From contig NZ_JACSUD010000016.1 of NCBI RefSeq assembly GCF_014385435.1, positions 1 through 64,000 on the forward strand: a stretch of DNA of 64,000 bases. The letters are read 5' to 3'. The DNA comes from Alloprevotella sp. Lung230 (GTDB lineage Bacteria > Bacteroidota > Bacteroidia > Bacteroidales > Bacteroidaceae). Shown in pieces: positions 50,458 to 60,718 of the stretch. The notes under the pieces are model-generated. The model was not told the origin of the DNA. It saw only the letters and a list, made by a program, of their open reading frames with translations, and did not search any database. The position numbers and the translations under genes are program-made. How positions within the stretch are numbered: the stretch's first letter is position 1; each line of letters begins with the position of its first letter.

Positions 50458-53214
50458 CTAAAAGAGCTTGAATTGGCCCGTCAAGTCGTCCATGATGTCA
50501 TCGCTCGTCTGGCGGGGAGGAGCAACCACATTTTCGTTATTGTCGACGGTTTCATCGGCACTTTCAGGTTCTTCGGCTTCAGCATCAGGTTCGGGGTGTC
50601 GGGTCGGTTCCAACTCTTCGACCTTGGCGATGCCGAAAGTGGTCACGCGCTTGCCTTTGGCCTTAAATCCCTTGACCGCGATGAACTCTTCGGCATCGAC
50701 CTCGATGGGCTCACGGAAATCGTCGGGGGCGGCAAACTCAACACGGAAGCGCGGATAGGCTTGGTCGGTGAGGGCCATCAAGCGGCAGTTGGGATTGTCG
50801 CCCAAGAAGTTGAGGTGACGGGTTTGGGCCGTACGCTCAAAGTTGAAACGCTTGATGTAAAGGTAGTTGTCGTTGTCGGCATCGATGAGGACGGCCGTCC
50901 AGACCTTTTCTTCCGAAAACTTCTCCACGCGGAGCAGGCCGGTGGCTTCATAGTGGTTGTTGGGGTCGAAGGAGGTGGTGTAGAAATCACCGTTGTCGAG
51001 CACCACCAAAACTTGGTCGTCGGAGTGAAATTCGCCCAGATAGGCGCCGCGCTCGTCGAAGTTGATGCGCTGGACATCGTGGTCGAACCACACTTTGCGC
51101 CCGCCGAGAGTGGAACCGCCGTGGGCTTTGAGCGTGATGCGATGGACATCAAGCCGGGTGAGGAGATTGCCCTTCGTGCTGCGCCCTTTGACGGCGAGCT
51201 CGGAGAAAGACTTCTCGAAGAAGATGCGGCGCAATTTGGGATTGGGCTTGAGCGTCACCTTGATGGTTTCGGCCTCTCCATTGGGATTGGCACTGAAATA
51301 GTAAATCTTCGAACCGGGGTTGCCGGTGGTCAGGTCGTACTCGCGCTCATGAGAGAGGTTGGTCACGTTGAAGCGCTTGATGTAGAAAGCGCCTTCTTTT
51401 CCATCGCGATAGGCCACATTGTAGATGGTGCGCTGGTCGTTCTTCTTAAACACCGCGATGTGGACGACCTCGGCTTTCCGCTTCTCCGCCTTGGAACGTT
51501 CCGTCTCCCCAATATAGACCTTTTCGGCCACACGCGTCACCTTGTAGGTGCCATCGCGATAGAAGATGATGACGTTGTCGATGTTGGAACAGTTGTCGAT
51601 AAATTCGTCCTTTTTCAAGGAAGTTCCCATAAATCCATCGGCCCGATTGATGTAGAGTTTTTCATTGGCCTCCACCACTTTGGCCGCCTCAATGGTGTCG
51701 AACGATCGCATTTCCGTGAGGCGCGGGTGGTCGGCGGCATAATGGTCGAAGATGTACTGAAACCAGCGGATGGTGACGTCGGTCATGTGGGCCAGGTCGT
51801 GCTCGATTTCGGCGATTTCGGCCTTGATGCGCGCAATGAGTTCGTCGGCCTTGGCCTTGTTGAACTTCAGGATGCGGGCCATCTTGATTTCGAGCAAACG
51901 AAGCAAGTCGTCGCGAGTGACTTCACGCACGAAATCCTTTTTGAAAGGTTCGAGTCGGGTGTCGATGTGAGAGAGAGCGGCTTCGAGATCGGCGGCATTC
52001 TCATAAGCCTTGTCCTTATAGATGCGCTCATCGATGAAGATGCGCTCAAGAGAGGCAAACATCATGCTTTCGAGGAGTTCGCCGCGACGGATTTCCAACT
52101 CACGGCGAAGCAGTTCTTTGGTGCTTTCGACATTCGACTTGAGCACCTCGCTCACCGTGACGAAACGCGGCTTGTCGTCGTCGATGATGCAGCAGTTGGG
52201 CGAAATGCTCACCTCGCAATCGGTGAAGGCATAGAGTGCATCGATGGTCTTGTCGCTCGACACGCCGGGCGCCAAGTGGATAAGGATTTCCACCTTTTCG
52301 GAAGTAAAATCCTCAATCTTCCGAATTTTGATGCGTCCCTTTTCGGCCGCTTTCTTGATGCTTTCGCTGAGGGTGTCCACCGTTTTTCCATAGGGAAGTT
52401 CGGTGATGGCAATCGTTTTGCTGTCGCGCTTTTCGATGCGCGCCCGCACCTTCACACTGCCTCCACGGAGACCGTCGTTGTACTTGAGAACATCTATCAA
52501 ACCGCCCGTTTGGAAGTCGGGATAGACTTGAAATGCCTCTCCACGCAAGTAGTGGATGGCCGCTTGACAGAGTTCGCCAAAATTGTGAGGAAGGATTTTG
52601 GCACTGAGCCCGACGGCAATGCCTTCCGCTCCCTGAGCAAGAAGGAGGGGAAATTTGACGGGGAGCGCCACCGGTTCTTTGTTGCGCCCATCGTAGGATA
52701 GTTTCCACTCCGTGGTCTTGGGATTGAAGAGGACATCGAGGGCAAACTTGGTGAGGCGTCCTTCGATGTAGCGCGGGGCGGCAGCTTCATCGCCGGTGAG
52801 AATGTTGCCCCACGAACCTTGGCAGTCGATGAGCAGATTTTGCCGCCCCATCTGCGTGAGGGCATCGACGATGGAGGCATCGCCATGAGGGTGAAATTTC
52901 ATGGTTTCACCGGCGATATTCGCCACTTTGTTGTAGCGTCCATCATCCATACGCTTCATGGTGTGAAGTATGCGGCGTTGCACGGGTTTGAGCCCGTCGC
53001 CCAAATGAGGAACGGCACGCTCAAGGATGACATAGGAGGCATAGTCAAGAAACCACTTCTCGTACATTCCCGTGAGCGGGTGTACGCTGATGGGGCCTTC
53101 GCCTCGGTCTTCGGTTTTGGGGTCGTAGGTGGAATGTTCGAGCACTTCGGACACTTCGTCCTGTGCTTCTGTATCTTTGAAATCTTCACTCATGGTTCGG
53201 ATATTGTTGGACAT
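50458..53214 (-). CDS. parC: DNA topoisomerase IV / gyrase subunit A
   Basis: A 918-residue type IIA topoisomerase A subunit that breaks and rejoins DNA. The catalytic Tyr149 follows Arg148 in AAAPRYIEG; GDGLKPVQRRIL and HPHGDASIVDAL are typical. A C-terminal beta-pinwheel region runs to about residue 850 without a clear GyrA box, followed by an acidic tail rich in Glu, Pro and Asp. This fits Bacteroidetes ParC better than GyrA. The start could instead be the ATG at 53193. The metal ABC ATPase lies 55 bp upstream. Confidence 0.9.
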   Translation of the reverse strand: MSNNIRTMSEDFKDTEAQDEVSEVLEHSTYDPKTEDRGEGPISVHPLTGMYEKWFLDYASYVILERAVPHLGDGLKPVQRRILHTMKRMDDGRYNKVANIAGETMKFHPHGDASIVDALTQMGRQNLLIDCQGSWGNILTGDEAAAPRYIEGRLTKFALDVLFNPKTTEWKLSYDGRNKEPVALPVKFPLLLAQGAEGIAVGLSAKILPHNFGELCQAAIHYLRGEAFQVYPDFQTGGLIDVLKYNDGLRGGSVKVRARIEKRDSKTIAITELPYGKTVDTLSESIKKAAEKGRIKIRKIEDFTSEKVEILIHLAPGVSSDKTIDALYAFTDCEVSISPNCCIIDDDKPRFVTVSEVLKSNVESTKELLRRELEIRRGELLESMMFASLERIFIDERIYKDKAYENAADLEAALSHIDTRLEPFKKDFVREVTRDDLLRLLEIKMARILKFNKAKADELIARIKAEIAEIEHDLAHMTDVTIRWFQYIFDHYAADHPRLTEMRSFDTIEAAKVVEANEKLYINRADGFMGTSLKKDEFIDNCSNIDNVIIFYRDGTYKVTRVAEKVYIGETERSKAEKRKAEVVHIAVFKKNDQRTIYNVAYRDGKEGAFYIKRFNVTNLSHEREYDLTTGNPGSKIYYFSANPNGEAETIKVTLKPNPKLRRIFFEKSFSELAVKGRSTKGNLLTRLDVHRITLKAHGGSTLGGRKVWFDHDVQRINFDERGAYLGEFHSDDQVLVVLDNGDFYTTSFDPNNHYEATGLLRVEKFSEEKVWTAVLIDADNDNYLYIKRFNFERTAQTRHLNFLGDNPNCRLMALTDQAYPRFRVEFAAPDDFREPIEVDAEEFIAVKGFKAKGKRVTTFGIAKVEELEPTRHPEPDAEAEEPESADETVDNNENVVAPPRQTSDDIMDDLTGQFKLF

Positions 53215-53269
53215 GAAGGAGTTTTAGGGGTTGCCGCATCGGTGTGAGCGGCTTCGAGTGATGTGACAT

Positions 53270-53878
53270 TTAGACATCGACAATGCGGGCTTCGGCAGGA
53301 TGGGGAAAGTGGGCATCGTGGCTCACAACGACAATGGCGCGCTGGGTGTGTTCTTCGGCAAGCGTGGCATAGAGTTCGCTTTTGGTGGCATTGTCAAGAT
53401 GCGTGTCCGGTTCGTCGAGGAGCAGTAAATGGGGCTGGCTCACCAAAGCTCGTGCCAAGAGGGTGCGTTGCCACTGCCCGCCACTGAGGGCTTCGATGGG
53501 CTGATGGGCCAGGGCTTCCAGTCCGAAGCGTTGCAGGATGGACTGCACCTGCTGCCGATGGGCGGAGGTGTAGCGTTGCCACCAGCGGAGCTGCGAGAGC
53601 AAGCCCGAACGCACGGTTTGCTCGACGGTGATGGGAAATCGGCGGTCGATGCTGCGATATTGCGGCAGATAGCCGAGGGTAAGTCCCGGTGCGCGCTCCA
53701 CGCGTCCCGCCACAGGTGGCAAGAGGCCGACCATCACTTTGAGCAGGGAGGTCTTTCCGCCGCCGTTCTGCCCACGCAGCACGATGAAATCGCCGGAATG
53801 GATATCGAGTGAAAAATCGCTCAGGATGGGGCGACCTTCGTAGGCGATGTTGATGTGTTGAAGAGAAATGAGCATCAT
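53270..53878 (-). CDS. Metal-type ABC transporter ATP-binding protein (ZnuC-like)
   Basis: A 202-residue cytoplasmic ATPase of the zinc/manganese ABC family: Walker A GQNGGGKTSLLK, signature LSGGQWQRTLLARAL, Walker B LLLLDEPDTHLD and switch His in VVVSHDAHF. The start is taken at 53878 (MMLISLQHIN), where family similarity begins. The frame is open upstream to an ATG at 53986 inside leader element copy 3 and could add 36 residues starting MNKGKMVEKG, so an N-terminally extended form is possible. The binding protein gene lies upstream, but no permease gene is adjacent. Confidence 0.85.
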   Translation of the reverse strand: MMLISLQHINIAYEGRPILSDFSLDIHSGDFIVLRGQNGGGKTSLLKVMVGLLPPVAGRVERAPGLTLGYLPQYRSIDRRFPITVEQTVRSGLLSQLRWWQRYTSAHRQQVQSILQRFGLEALAHQPIEALSGGQWQRTLLARALVSQPHLLLLDEPDTHLDNATKSELYATLAEEHTQRAIVVVSHDAHFPHPAEARIVDV

Positions 53879-53885
53879 GGGCGGT

Positions 53886-54086
53886 AAATAGGTCTTCAAA
53901 ATTAATCGTAGCTGTTTTAGTCGTAGGTAGTTCTCTACTTTGATACCATCTTTATTTCCCTTTTCCACCATCTTGCCTTTGTTCATCAGTCGTGTAGCCC
54001 GCTACACTCCTTCTTCGCAAAGACGAGTTGACGAAAAAGGGGAACAAATCTATTATCAACTAATTCTGAACATCTACTTATCTATT
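53886..54086 (-). repeat. Leader-type repeat element, copy 3
   Basis: In the sense of the ABC gene: ATAGATAAGTAGATGTTCAG at the edge, TAGATTTG (complement of 54045-54052), TTTTTCGTCAAC, AAGGAG, hairpin GTGTAGC-GG-GCTACAC (complement of 53992-54007), small ORF from 53986, then GATTAATTTTGAAGACC. The znuA-like stop codon TAG lies in the element's edge. This copy is closest to copy 1 at the 5' side and to copy 2 at the 3' side. Confidence 0.82.
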
Positions 54087-54957
54087 GAACCAAAGATTTG
54101 GCAATGTGGAGCATCTGCGCATCCCACTGATAGTCCAACGGCGAGATGCTCACCACGCGACCACCGATGGCTTCAGCGATGCGGCGAGCGGCTCGGCCGG
54201 AGTGTTCCGTCTGGATGAAAACGACTTTCACATTTTCACTCTGCGCCCGATGGATGAGTTGCTGCATCCGCTCGGCAGAGGGCTCTTTTCCATCGGTTTC
54301 AACGGACATCTGCTGCAATCCGTAGTCGCGGGCAAAGTAGCCTAACGCGGGATGATAAATCAAGAAGGTACGGTGTTGCAGGTTGCGCAATGTGGCCCGG
54401 ATCTGAACATCAATGCTGTCGATATGGGCCAGCAGACTATCGGAACGATGGGCATAGAACGCGGCATTGGCAGAATCCAGTTCAACCAAAGCGTGGCAAA
54501 TGCGTTTGACAATGGCCCGCGCTGAAGTGGTGGAGGTCCAGGTGTGGAGGTCGACGCCATCGCTGTGCAGATGGCCATGATGCTCGTCCGTGCAGTTGGT
54601 TTCATCGGTGGTCATCAGCGGAATGCTATCGGAAACATTGACCGTAACGAGTTCAGGGGCGTTTTCAGTCAGTTTTTGCAAGCGCGTCTTCTCCAGCCCC
54701 AAAGTGCCCACGGTGAAGTAGGCGCGGCTATCGCTCACCTCCACCACTTGCTGAGGGGTGAGTTCGTAGGTTTCAGGACTGGCACCGGTAGGAACGAGGG
54801 TGGTAACAACAAATTTGTCGCCGGCTACATTTTCCACGAAATAGCGTAGCGGTTCTATACTCACGGTGAGACGTTGTCCACCGGTGAGGGCTTCACCACA
54901 AGACGCCAGCGTCAAGGGAAGCAGACAGCAGAGGAGAAGCTGAGAAATCTTGTGCAT
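54082..54957 (-). CDS. Zinc/manganese ABC transporter substrate-binding lipoprotein (ZnuA-like)
   Basis: A 291-residue lipoprotein (lipobox LASC, Cys20) of the cluster 9 metal-binding family. VSIEPLRYFVENVAGD and PTGASPETYELTPQQ match the N-terminal lobe. A short His-rich loop (DEHHGHLHSDG) precedes DLHTWTS with a ligand histidine, and IYHPALGYFARDYGL supplies another. Zinc is the likeliest ligand; manganese is possible. The stop codon is supplied by the edge of leader element copy 3, which separates it from the ATPase gene. Confidence 0.88.
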   Translation of the reverse strand: MHKISQLLLCCLLPLTLASCGEALTGGQRLTVSIEPLRYFVENVAGDKFVVTTLVPTGASPETYELTPQQVVEVSDSRAYFTVGTLGLEKTRLQKLTENAPELVTVNVSDSIPLMTTDETNCTDEHHGHLHSDGVDLHTWTSTTSARAIVKRICHALVELDSANAAFYAHRSDSLLAHIDSIDVQIRATLRNLQHRTFLIYHPALGYFARDYGLQQMSVETDGKEPSAERMQQLIHRAQSENVKVVFIQTEHSGRAARRIAEAIGGRVVSISPLDYQWDAQMLHIAKSLVQ

Positions 54958-55045
54958 AAATCCGAGAGTGAATCGTAAGGTAAAGTCTGTTGAGACAAGC
55001 TGTCAACCTGTAGTTTGAAAGTGTTACAGCGAAAGGAACTCCCGC

Positions 55046-55507
55046 CTAAAAGAGCGTCATCGCTCCCGTCATCGTGGCGATAATCGCCCAGTATCTCACC
55101 AATTTTCCCACAAAGATGGTGAGCAACGAGAGGGGCAGATTGACCCGCAGAAAGCCCATCGCCACCGTAATGAGTTCGCCGAGAACGGGCAACCAGGACA
55201 GCAAACCACCCCAAAATCCGAAGCGCCGGACATAACCTTTGCCCCGCTCCAACTGTTCGGGCGTCACCTTCACCCAGCGCTCAATCCACGCTTCGCGCCC
55301 CAAACGGCCGATGCCGTAGTTGAGGGCCGAGCCGAGGGTGTTGCCGAGGGTGGCAGAGAGCAGCAGTTCGAGCGGTGCCACCCCGGCCGCCACCAATCCG
55401 GCCAAAACGAATTCGGACGAGAGTGGGAGGATGCTGCCGGCCAGAAAGGCGGAAATGAACATCCCCGCCACGCCATAGTCGATCAGATATTGTAGAAAAA
55501 CCTCCAT
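55046..55507 (-). CDS. YqaA-like DedA family membrane protein
   Basis: A 153-residue inner-membrane protein with DedA/SNARE-associated features: SAFLAGSILPLSSEFVLAGL, then GNTLGSALNYGIGRLGREAW and RFGFWGGLLSWLPVLGEL with the conserved glycine/proline turns, and four hydrophobic segments. DedA relatives flip or transport lipids, but for this short subgroup the role is not known. Its first 25 bp overlap the end of the gene at 55483, so the two are probably translationally coupled. Confidence 0.85.
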   Translation of the reverse strand: MEVFLQYLIDYGVAGMFISAFLAGSILPLSSEFVLAGLVAAGVAPLELLLSATLGNTLGSALNYGIGRLGREAWIERWVKVTPEQLERGKGYVRRFGFWGGLLSWLPVLGELITVAMGFLRVNLPLSLLTIFVGKLVRYWAIIATMTGAMTLF

Positions 55508-56433
55508 AAATCAAGATATTGAATGCCTCCGAGCGCCACCAACAGCACCAGCCAGCACCAGAACCACAGGTTCATCAGACGCCCACGTGCCAAAGTGAAA
55601 TAATGCCCGACAAAAGGGGTCATATTGACGATGAGCAGCGGAATCCAATGTGCATCATCCGTTGGGTAAGCCGCCATAATCAGGAGCAGCGGCAGGAACT
55701 GCACCAGCAAGAGGTAGAAATATTGCCGCGTACGGATTTTGTCGTTGTAGGCCGTGCGGAGGAAGTGGAGCAGGCTCACCAAAGCAAGGAAAATCAACAG
55801 GCCCGGTGCCACCCAATGGTGAGGAGGAAGGGCAGCGTAGTCGGGTATGTCCACAATCAGATAGTCCCTCCAAAGTGCAAAAAACTTCTGCCCCGCCTCG
55901 GGCTGCCACACCAAATAGGGGGCATAAAGCCAATAGGGCAACAGCCCCCCCAAGAGGCCACCAAAGAAAGCGCGCAGCGTGAGAGCACGCAGCTGAGCAT
56001 AGGTGGAGATGAGCAAGAAGGGCACAAAAAGCAGCAAGGGAGGATAGGACAAACTGCCCAAACTGATGAAGAACATCGCGTGGAACACAATGCCTTGTAC
56101 TTGATAAGCGCCATAGGCACGAAATAGCACGAAATAGCTCACGAGTAGCGCTGCTGCCGGGACAACGGCCCAGTTGAGCACATGGAGGTTCGGAAAGAGC
56201 GCCATGAGGGTGAGAAACACCACGCTGTTCATGCGCGAGCGGATGCGGATGAGTTGAAACTGGTTGTTCCATTCGGCCACGATGAGCGTCATGGCTGCCA
56301 TTACGCCCAGCCCTCCCCAAAGATACAGGTTGCTCACGTCAGGAAGCATCCAAACCACCGACACCAGTAGTGCCGTGATGGGGAGCGAGGCGAGACTTTG
56401 ACTCACTCGGTTGCGGAATTTCTGTTCGTGCAT
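55483..56433 (-). CDS. Uncharacterised multi-pass membrane protein
   Basis: A 316-residue protein with about ten hydrophobic segments (for example LPITALLVSVVWMLP, LGVMAAMTLIVAEW, LLLFVPFLLISTYAQL, WFWCWLVLLVALGG). I do not recognise a named family; similar proteins occur in Bacteroidales beside purD or DedA genes. It lies 44 bp downstream of purD and overlaps the YqaA-like gene, so it is in the pfkB-to-yqaA transcription unit. Confidence 0.72.
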   Translation of the reverse strand: MHEQKFRNRVSQSLASLPITALLVSVVWMLPDVSNLYLWGGLGVMAAMTLIVAEWNNQFQLIRIRSRMNSVVFLTLMALFPNLHVLNWAVVPAAALLVSYFVLFRAYGAYQVQGIVFHAMFFISLGSLSYPPLLLFVPFLLISTYAQLRALTLRAFFGGLLGGLLPYWLYAPYLVWQPEAGQKFFALWRDYLIVDIPDYAALPPHHWVAPGLLIFLALVSLLHFLRTAYNDKIRTRQYFYLLLVQFLPLLLIMAAYPTDDAHWIPLLIVNMTPFVGHYFTLARGRLMNLWFWCWLVLLVALGGIQYLDLWRFFYNI

Positions 56434-56477
56434 AGCTGTTCTACTTTATGGCGATTGATGCCGAAAGGCGAAGAAAC

Positions 56478-57749
56478 TTACAAACCTAAGTCAAACCCGA
56501 TGTCACGGCGGAAATACTTCCCTTCGTAGTCGATTTGAGCCGCACCACGCATGGATTGCTGCAACGCCTCAGCGGCTGTCGACCCATAGGAGCTGACCGC
56601 AATGACACGGCCACCGGCAGTGACGAGTTGGCCATCGCGCAGCGCCGTACCGGCATGGAACACCACGCTGCCTTCGACCTCGGTGTGGGACATCACACGC
56701 CCTTTCTCATAGTGTTCGGGATAGCCTGCACTCACGCACATCACACACACCGCCGGACGAGGGTCGATGGTGAGCGTGCGGGCATCCAAGTCGCCGGTGG
56801 CTACGCCTTCGAACAAATCCACCAAGTCGCTCTCAATGCGCAACATCACACTTTCGGTTTCGGGGTCACCCATTCGGCAGTTGTACTCAATCACCTTGGG
56901 AGTGCCATCGCAGTTGATGAGCCCGAAGAAGATGAAGCCCTTGTAGTCGATGCCTTCGGCCTTCAACCCCTCTACCGTGGGGCGAATGATGGTTTGCTCC
57001 ACACGCTCCATCCATTCGGAAGTGGCAAACGGCACCGGAGACACCGACCCCATACCACCGGTGTTCAGGCCGGTGTCGCCCTCCCCGATGCGCTTATAGT
57101 CCTTGGCCTCGGGCAACACCTTGTAGTGCGTGCCATCGGTGAGGACGAAAACGGAACATTCGATGCCCGAAAGAAACTCCTCAATCACCACACGGCTGGA
57201 GGCGTTGCCAAACTGCCCTCCAAGCATCTCATGCAGCGCACATTGCGCTTCTTCCAGCGTGGGGAGGATGAGCACTCCTTTTCCGGCACAAAGGCCATCG
57301 GCCTTGAGCACGTAGGGAGCCTTGAGCGTTTCGAGAAAACGGCAACCGTCTTCGACTTGTGTGCCATCGAACGTGCGGTAAGCTGCCGTCGGGATGCCAT
57401 GACGTTGCATAAAGGCTTTGGCAAAATCCTTCGAGCCCTCCAGCACTGCTCCGGCCTTGGAAGGCCCGATGACAGGGATACGGCACAAATGCTCATCGTG
57501 CTGAAAGTAGTCGTAAATGCCCTTGACCAGAGGATCTTCAGGGCCCACGACAACCATATCGACCTGATGGTCGATTACAAAACGGCCGATGGCGTCAAAA
57601 TCATCGGCTTTGATGGGCACATTCTCCCCCACTTGGGCCGTACCGGGATTGCCGGGAGCAATGTAGAGATGTTCGATTTTGGGACTTTGTGCAATTTTCC
57701 AGGCCAGTGCGTGTTCGCGGCCGCCCGATCCGAGGAGTAGGAGTTTCAT
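56478..57749 (-). CDS. purD: Phosphoribosylamine-glycine ligase
   Basis: A 423-residue ATP-grasp enzyme, second step of purine synthesis. The start [18 protein letters not shown] at 57749 is the classic N-terminus; the open frame upstream is rejected. [53 protein letters not shown] and [12 protein letters not shown] all match the family. It lies 76 bp downstream of the S41 protease gene. Confidence 0.97.
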   Translation of the reverse strand: MKLLLLGSGGREHALAWKIAQSPKIEHLYIAPGNPGTAQVGENVPIKADDFDAIGRFVIDHQVDMVVVGPEDPLVKGIYDYFQHDEHLCRIPVIGPSKAGAVLEGSKDFAKAFMQRHGIPTAAYRTFDGTQVEDGCRFLETLKAPYVLKADGLCAGKGVLILPTLEEAQCALHEMLGGQFGNASSRVVIEEFLSGIECSVFVLTDGTHYKVLPEAKDYKRIGEGDTGLNTGGMGSVSPVPFATSEWMERVEQTIIRPTVEGLKAEGIDYKGFIFFGLINCDGTPKVIEYNCRMGDPETESVMLRIESDLVDLFEGVATGDLDARTLTIDPRPAVCVMCVSAGYPEHYEKGRVMSHTEVEGSVVFHAGTALRDGQLVTAGGRVIAVSSYGSTAAEALQQSMRGAAQIDYEGKYFRRDIGFDLGL

Positions 57750-57825
57750 AAGAGTGGGGATGAGGGATAAAATAAGGACGAGGGGCGACCGATACCATTG
57801 TGCCTCGGTGCTCCCGCAATAGGGT

Positions 57826-59490
57826 TCAGGGTTTGGATAGCAGTGCTTTGTAGCGTGCCGGGTTGTGCAGCACTTCGAGTGCGGTGCGGAGGTCGTTGTC
57901 GTCACGCAACTGATATTCCACAGCACCACGTTGCCCATAGGCGTTGCTTACGATGGTGGATTCGATGAGTTCGACCACTTCTTTCTTCCAAAGTTGGAGG
58001 TCGTCGGTGAGGTGATGCGTGAGTTTGGCCTCGAGCGCATCGAGTTCGGCTTTCGCCCCTTGTGCATAGCCTTCAAAGGCAGCCAACCGGCGCACACGAT
58101 CGAGGGCGTGCTTCGTTTGGTTGTCGTAGGTAAAATCGCTTTTGCTCATGAACTGCTTAAACTCCTCAAACTCCGCATCGGTGAGGTGGAAGTCAGCTGC
58201 AGACGCCAGTCGCTTGTGGGTGTTGCAGTAGAGCGCACCGTAATCGAACAGCGCATCCGACGCCGAAAGGTAAGAGATAAGATTGGGCAAGGAGTCGAGT
58301 TTCACTTCGATGTCGGGCTGAATGCCTCCCCCATCTTTCACGGGTCGGCCGGCCTCGGTATAGAAAGTTTTGGCCAACGAATCGGGCAGGTGCATCGGCT
58401 GCCCGTCGGCACCACGATGCTTGAAGTCGTAAGCCTGCACGCAACGCCCGGAAGGAATGTAGTATTTCGAAGTGGTCACTTTGAGCATCGTGCTGTAAGG
58501 CAAGGGGCGGGGCGCCTGCACGAGTCCTTTTCCATAGGTGCGTCGGCCGATGATGACGGCACGATCGTAGTCTTGGAGCGCACCAGAAGTGATTTCCGCC
58601 GCCGAGGCCGTGGCATAGTCCACCAGCACGACCATCGGCATTTGCGTGTCGAGGGGTTCGTCGGTCGTTTTGAGGCGCGAGTTGAGTGCCGGATCTTTGG
58701 CTTTCGTTTCGAGAACGAGCTTGTTTTTCGGCAAAAAGAGGTTGACCACCTTCACAGCTTGGTCCATCAATCCGCCCCCATTTCCTCGCAAATCAAAGAT
58801 GAGACGCTGAGCACCATCGGCTTTGAGTTGTTCGATGGCTGCACGGAGATCGCGAGCAGTATCTTCGGTGTAACTTTCCAGCAACACGTAGCCGGTACTA
58901 TCCGGCAATACGGTGTGGAACACCACCGAGGGGCGCACAATTTTCTGGCGTGTGATGCGCATACTCACGGGCTGCGCCACGCCAGGACGCTGCACGGTGA
59001 GCGTGAACGTTGTGCCGGCCTGCCCCCGCAACCGCTGCGTGACGGCATTGCTGTACTCACCTTTGCTTTGTTTGCCGCAAACGCCCACATCTTTGCCATC
59101 AACTTTGAGAATGACATCGCCCGAACGCACACCCGCCTTGTGGGCAGGCATTCCCATGTAAGGACCGTCGAAAGCACAACGGTCGGAAGCTTTATGATAG
59201 CGAATGGGCGAACCAATTCCGGCATACTTTCCGGTGGTCAGGGTACGAAGCTCATCGGTGCGGTCTTCCTTATAAAATTCGGTATAAGGATCGAGGTTGC
59301 CCAGCATATAGAGGATGGCATCGCCCACGGTCTTCTCGGCATCCAGCGTGTCGACGTAATAGAGGTCGAGGTCGCGATAGAGAGCATTGAAGATGTCGAG
59401 CGCTTTGGACGTCTCAAAATTATGGTTTTTCTGCGCATGAAGCGGTAGTAGGGCGAGGGCGAAAAGGAGAAAGGAGTAAAGTGATTTCAT
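57826..59490 (-). CDS. Exported S41 family C-terminal processing protease
   Basis: A 554-residue periplasmic serine/lysine protease with a signal peptide ending LPLHAQ (start chosen at 59490). A PDZ domain lies at about residues 88-170 ([16 protein letters not shown]). The catalytic core has [11 protein letters not shown], Ser296 in [11 protein letters not shown] and Lys321 in [11 protein letters not shown]-terminal helical region follows. Several such proteases occur in each Bacteroidales genome and process secreted proteins. It starts 22 bp after the PfkB kinase stop. Confidence 0.92.
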   Translation of the reverse strand: MKSLYSFLLFALALLPLHAQKNHNFETSKALDIFNALYRDLDLYYVDTLDAEKTVGDAILYMLGNLDPYTEFYKEDRTDELRTLTTGKYAGIGSPIRYHKASDRCAFDGPYMGMPAHKAGVRSGDVILKVDGKDVGVCGKQSKGEYSNAVTQRLRGQAGTTFTLTVQRPGVAQPVSMRITRQKIVRPSVVFHTVLPDSTGYVLLESYTEDTARDLRAAIEQLKADGAQRLIFDLRGNGGGLMDQAVKVVNLFLPKNKLVLETKAKDPALNSRLKTTDEPLDTQMPMVVLVDYATASAAEITSGALQDYDRAVIIGRRTYGKGLVQAPRPLPYSTMLKVTTSKYYIPSGRCVQAYDFKHRGADGQPMHLPDSLAKTFYTEAGRPVKDGGGIQPDIEVKLDSLPNLISYLSASDALFDYGALYCNTHKRLASAADFHLTDAEFEEFKQFMSKSDFTYDNQTKHALDRVRRLAAFEGYAQGAKAELDALEAKLTHHLTDDLQLWKKEVVELIESTIVSNAYGQRGAVEYQLRDDNDLRTALEVLHNPARYKALLSKP

Positions 59491-59512
59491 GCGATGGAGG
59501 AAATAAGCAGGA

Positions 59513-60481
59513 TTATTGTTCATGGCGCAATTCATCCCAGACGGAATCCGGGAGTTTCGTCCCCAGCACTTGGATGACGGCAGCGGCACAACGTGCCCCT
59601 TGGCGCAGGCAACGTTCGAGATCGGTGCCTTGGGCATGACGCAGTAGAAAACCACCGGCAAAGAAGTCGCCCGCTCCTGTGGTGTCGACCACCTCCGGCA
59701 CAGACACCGCTGGTACTTCCGCACGCCGTCCCCGCTCAATGGCGCAAGCCCCTTGAGCACCGAGTTTCACAACCACCGTCGGGCAATGTTGAGCCAGTGC
59801 TTCAAGTGCCTCTCGCGCCGGAAGCCCGGTCATGGCTCGTGCCTCTTCTTCATTGGCAAAGACGATGTCGGTCTTTTTCAACAGGTGCACGAAGAATTCA
59901 CGATCAGCCTCAACAATGTTCCAAGAAGCCAAATCAAGGCACACCTTTGCTCCGGCCTGTCGAGCCAAATCCACTGCGGTGTCAATCAGTTCGTGATTTT
60001 GCACCAGATAACCTTCGATGAAGAAATAGCCGGCCTCGGCAAACCACTCTTCGCGCAGTTCTGCCGCGTGCATCGTAGCCGCTGCCCCAAGATAAGTGGC
60101 AAACGTACGATGTCCGTCGGGCATCACAAACGTAGTGGCCACGCCCGTAGGGAGTTCGTCGTCATAGAGCGCGATGGGTTGCACACCTTGCGCTCCTCGT
60201 TCACGGGCGTAAAACTTTCCATTGCTGTCGCGACCTCGCTTTCCGATGAAAGTGGCCGCACCTCCCAAGCAGGCCACCGCCAACAAGGTATTGCCAGCCG
60301 ACCCACCCGTACTTCTCTCTACCTCAAAGCCTTCAAGGCGTTGCACGATATGGTGGTAGGCAGGTGTGTCAATCAGTGTCATCCCGTCCTTGGAAAGACA
60401 CAATTCCTTAATAATTAAATCATTATCTATTTTTACTAAGGCATCTACGAGGGCATTGCCGATGCCAAGAATCTGCTTCAT
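59513..60481 (-). CDS. PfkB family carbohydrate/adenosine kinase
   Basis: A 322-residue ribokinase-fold enzyme. It has GNALVDALVKI at the start, the first PfkB glycine pair in RSTGGSAGNTLLAVACLGG and the catalytic Asp272 in DTTGAGDFFAGGFL. Adenosine kinase is the usual annotation of this Bacteroidales group, and purD two genes downstream fits a purine role. Other sugars or nucleosides are possible. It heads the operon, with TATCTTTG (complement of 60508-60515) just upstream as a -7 candidate. Confidence 0.88.
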   Translation of the reverse strand: MKQILGIGNALVDALVKIDNDLIIKELCLSKDGMTLIDTPAYHHIVQRLEGFEVERSTGGSAGNTLLAVACLGGAATFIGKRGRDSNGKFYARERGAQGVQPIALYDDELPTGVATTFVMPDGHRTFATYLGAAATMHAAELREEWFAEAGYFFIEGYLVQNHELIDTAVDLARQAGAKVCLDLASWNIVEADREFFVHLLKKTDIVFANEEEARAMTGLPAREALEALAQHCPTVVVKLGAQGACAIERGRRAEVPAVSVPEVVDTTGAGDFFAGGFLLRHAQGTDLERCLRQGARCAAAVIQVLGTKLPDSVWDELRHEQ

Positions 60482-60538
60482 GAAAAATTTTTTACTACTT
60501 TTTCCTGCAAAGATAGTGCTTTATTCAAAATAAAGTGC

Positions 60539-60546
60539 TACTTTTG
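60539..60546 (+). promoter_or_regulatory. -7 box of the tRNA-Asn pair
   Basis: TACTTTTG matches the Bacteroidetes -7 consensus 58 bp before the first tRNA-Asn. No clear TTTG lies 19-21 bp upstream. Confidence 0.4.
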
Positions 60547-60604
60547 CACCGCAAACAGCAACAAGATGTGCATTTTTTCACCTTTTCTTGCTGCTCCATT
60601 TCTT

Positions 60605-60678
60605 GCTTCAGTAGCTCAGTTGGTTAGAGCACCTGACTGTTAATCAGGGGGTCGTTGGTTCAAGCCCATCCTGAAGCG
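60605..60678 (+). tRNA. tRNA-Asn (anticodon GTT), copy 1
   Basis: A 74-nt cloverleaf: acceptor GCTTCAG / CTGAAGC, D arm GCTCAGTTGGTTAGAGC, anticodon arm CCTGA-CTGTTAA-TCAGG giving GTT, discriminator G, CCA not encoded. The T stem GTTGG / CCATC has one T-T mismatch. Confidence 0.94.
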
Positions 60679-60718
60679 CACACCGCCCGTCCTTGGCGGT
60701 TCATCAGAAAGGACATCT

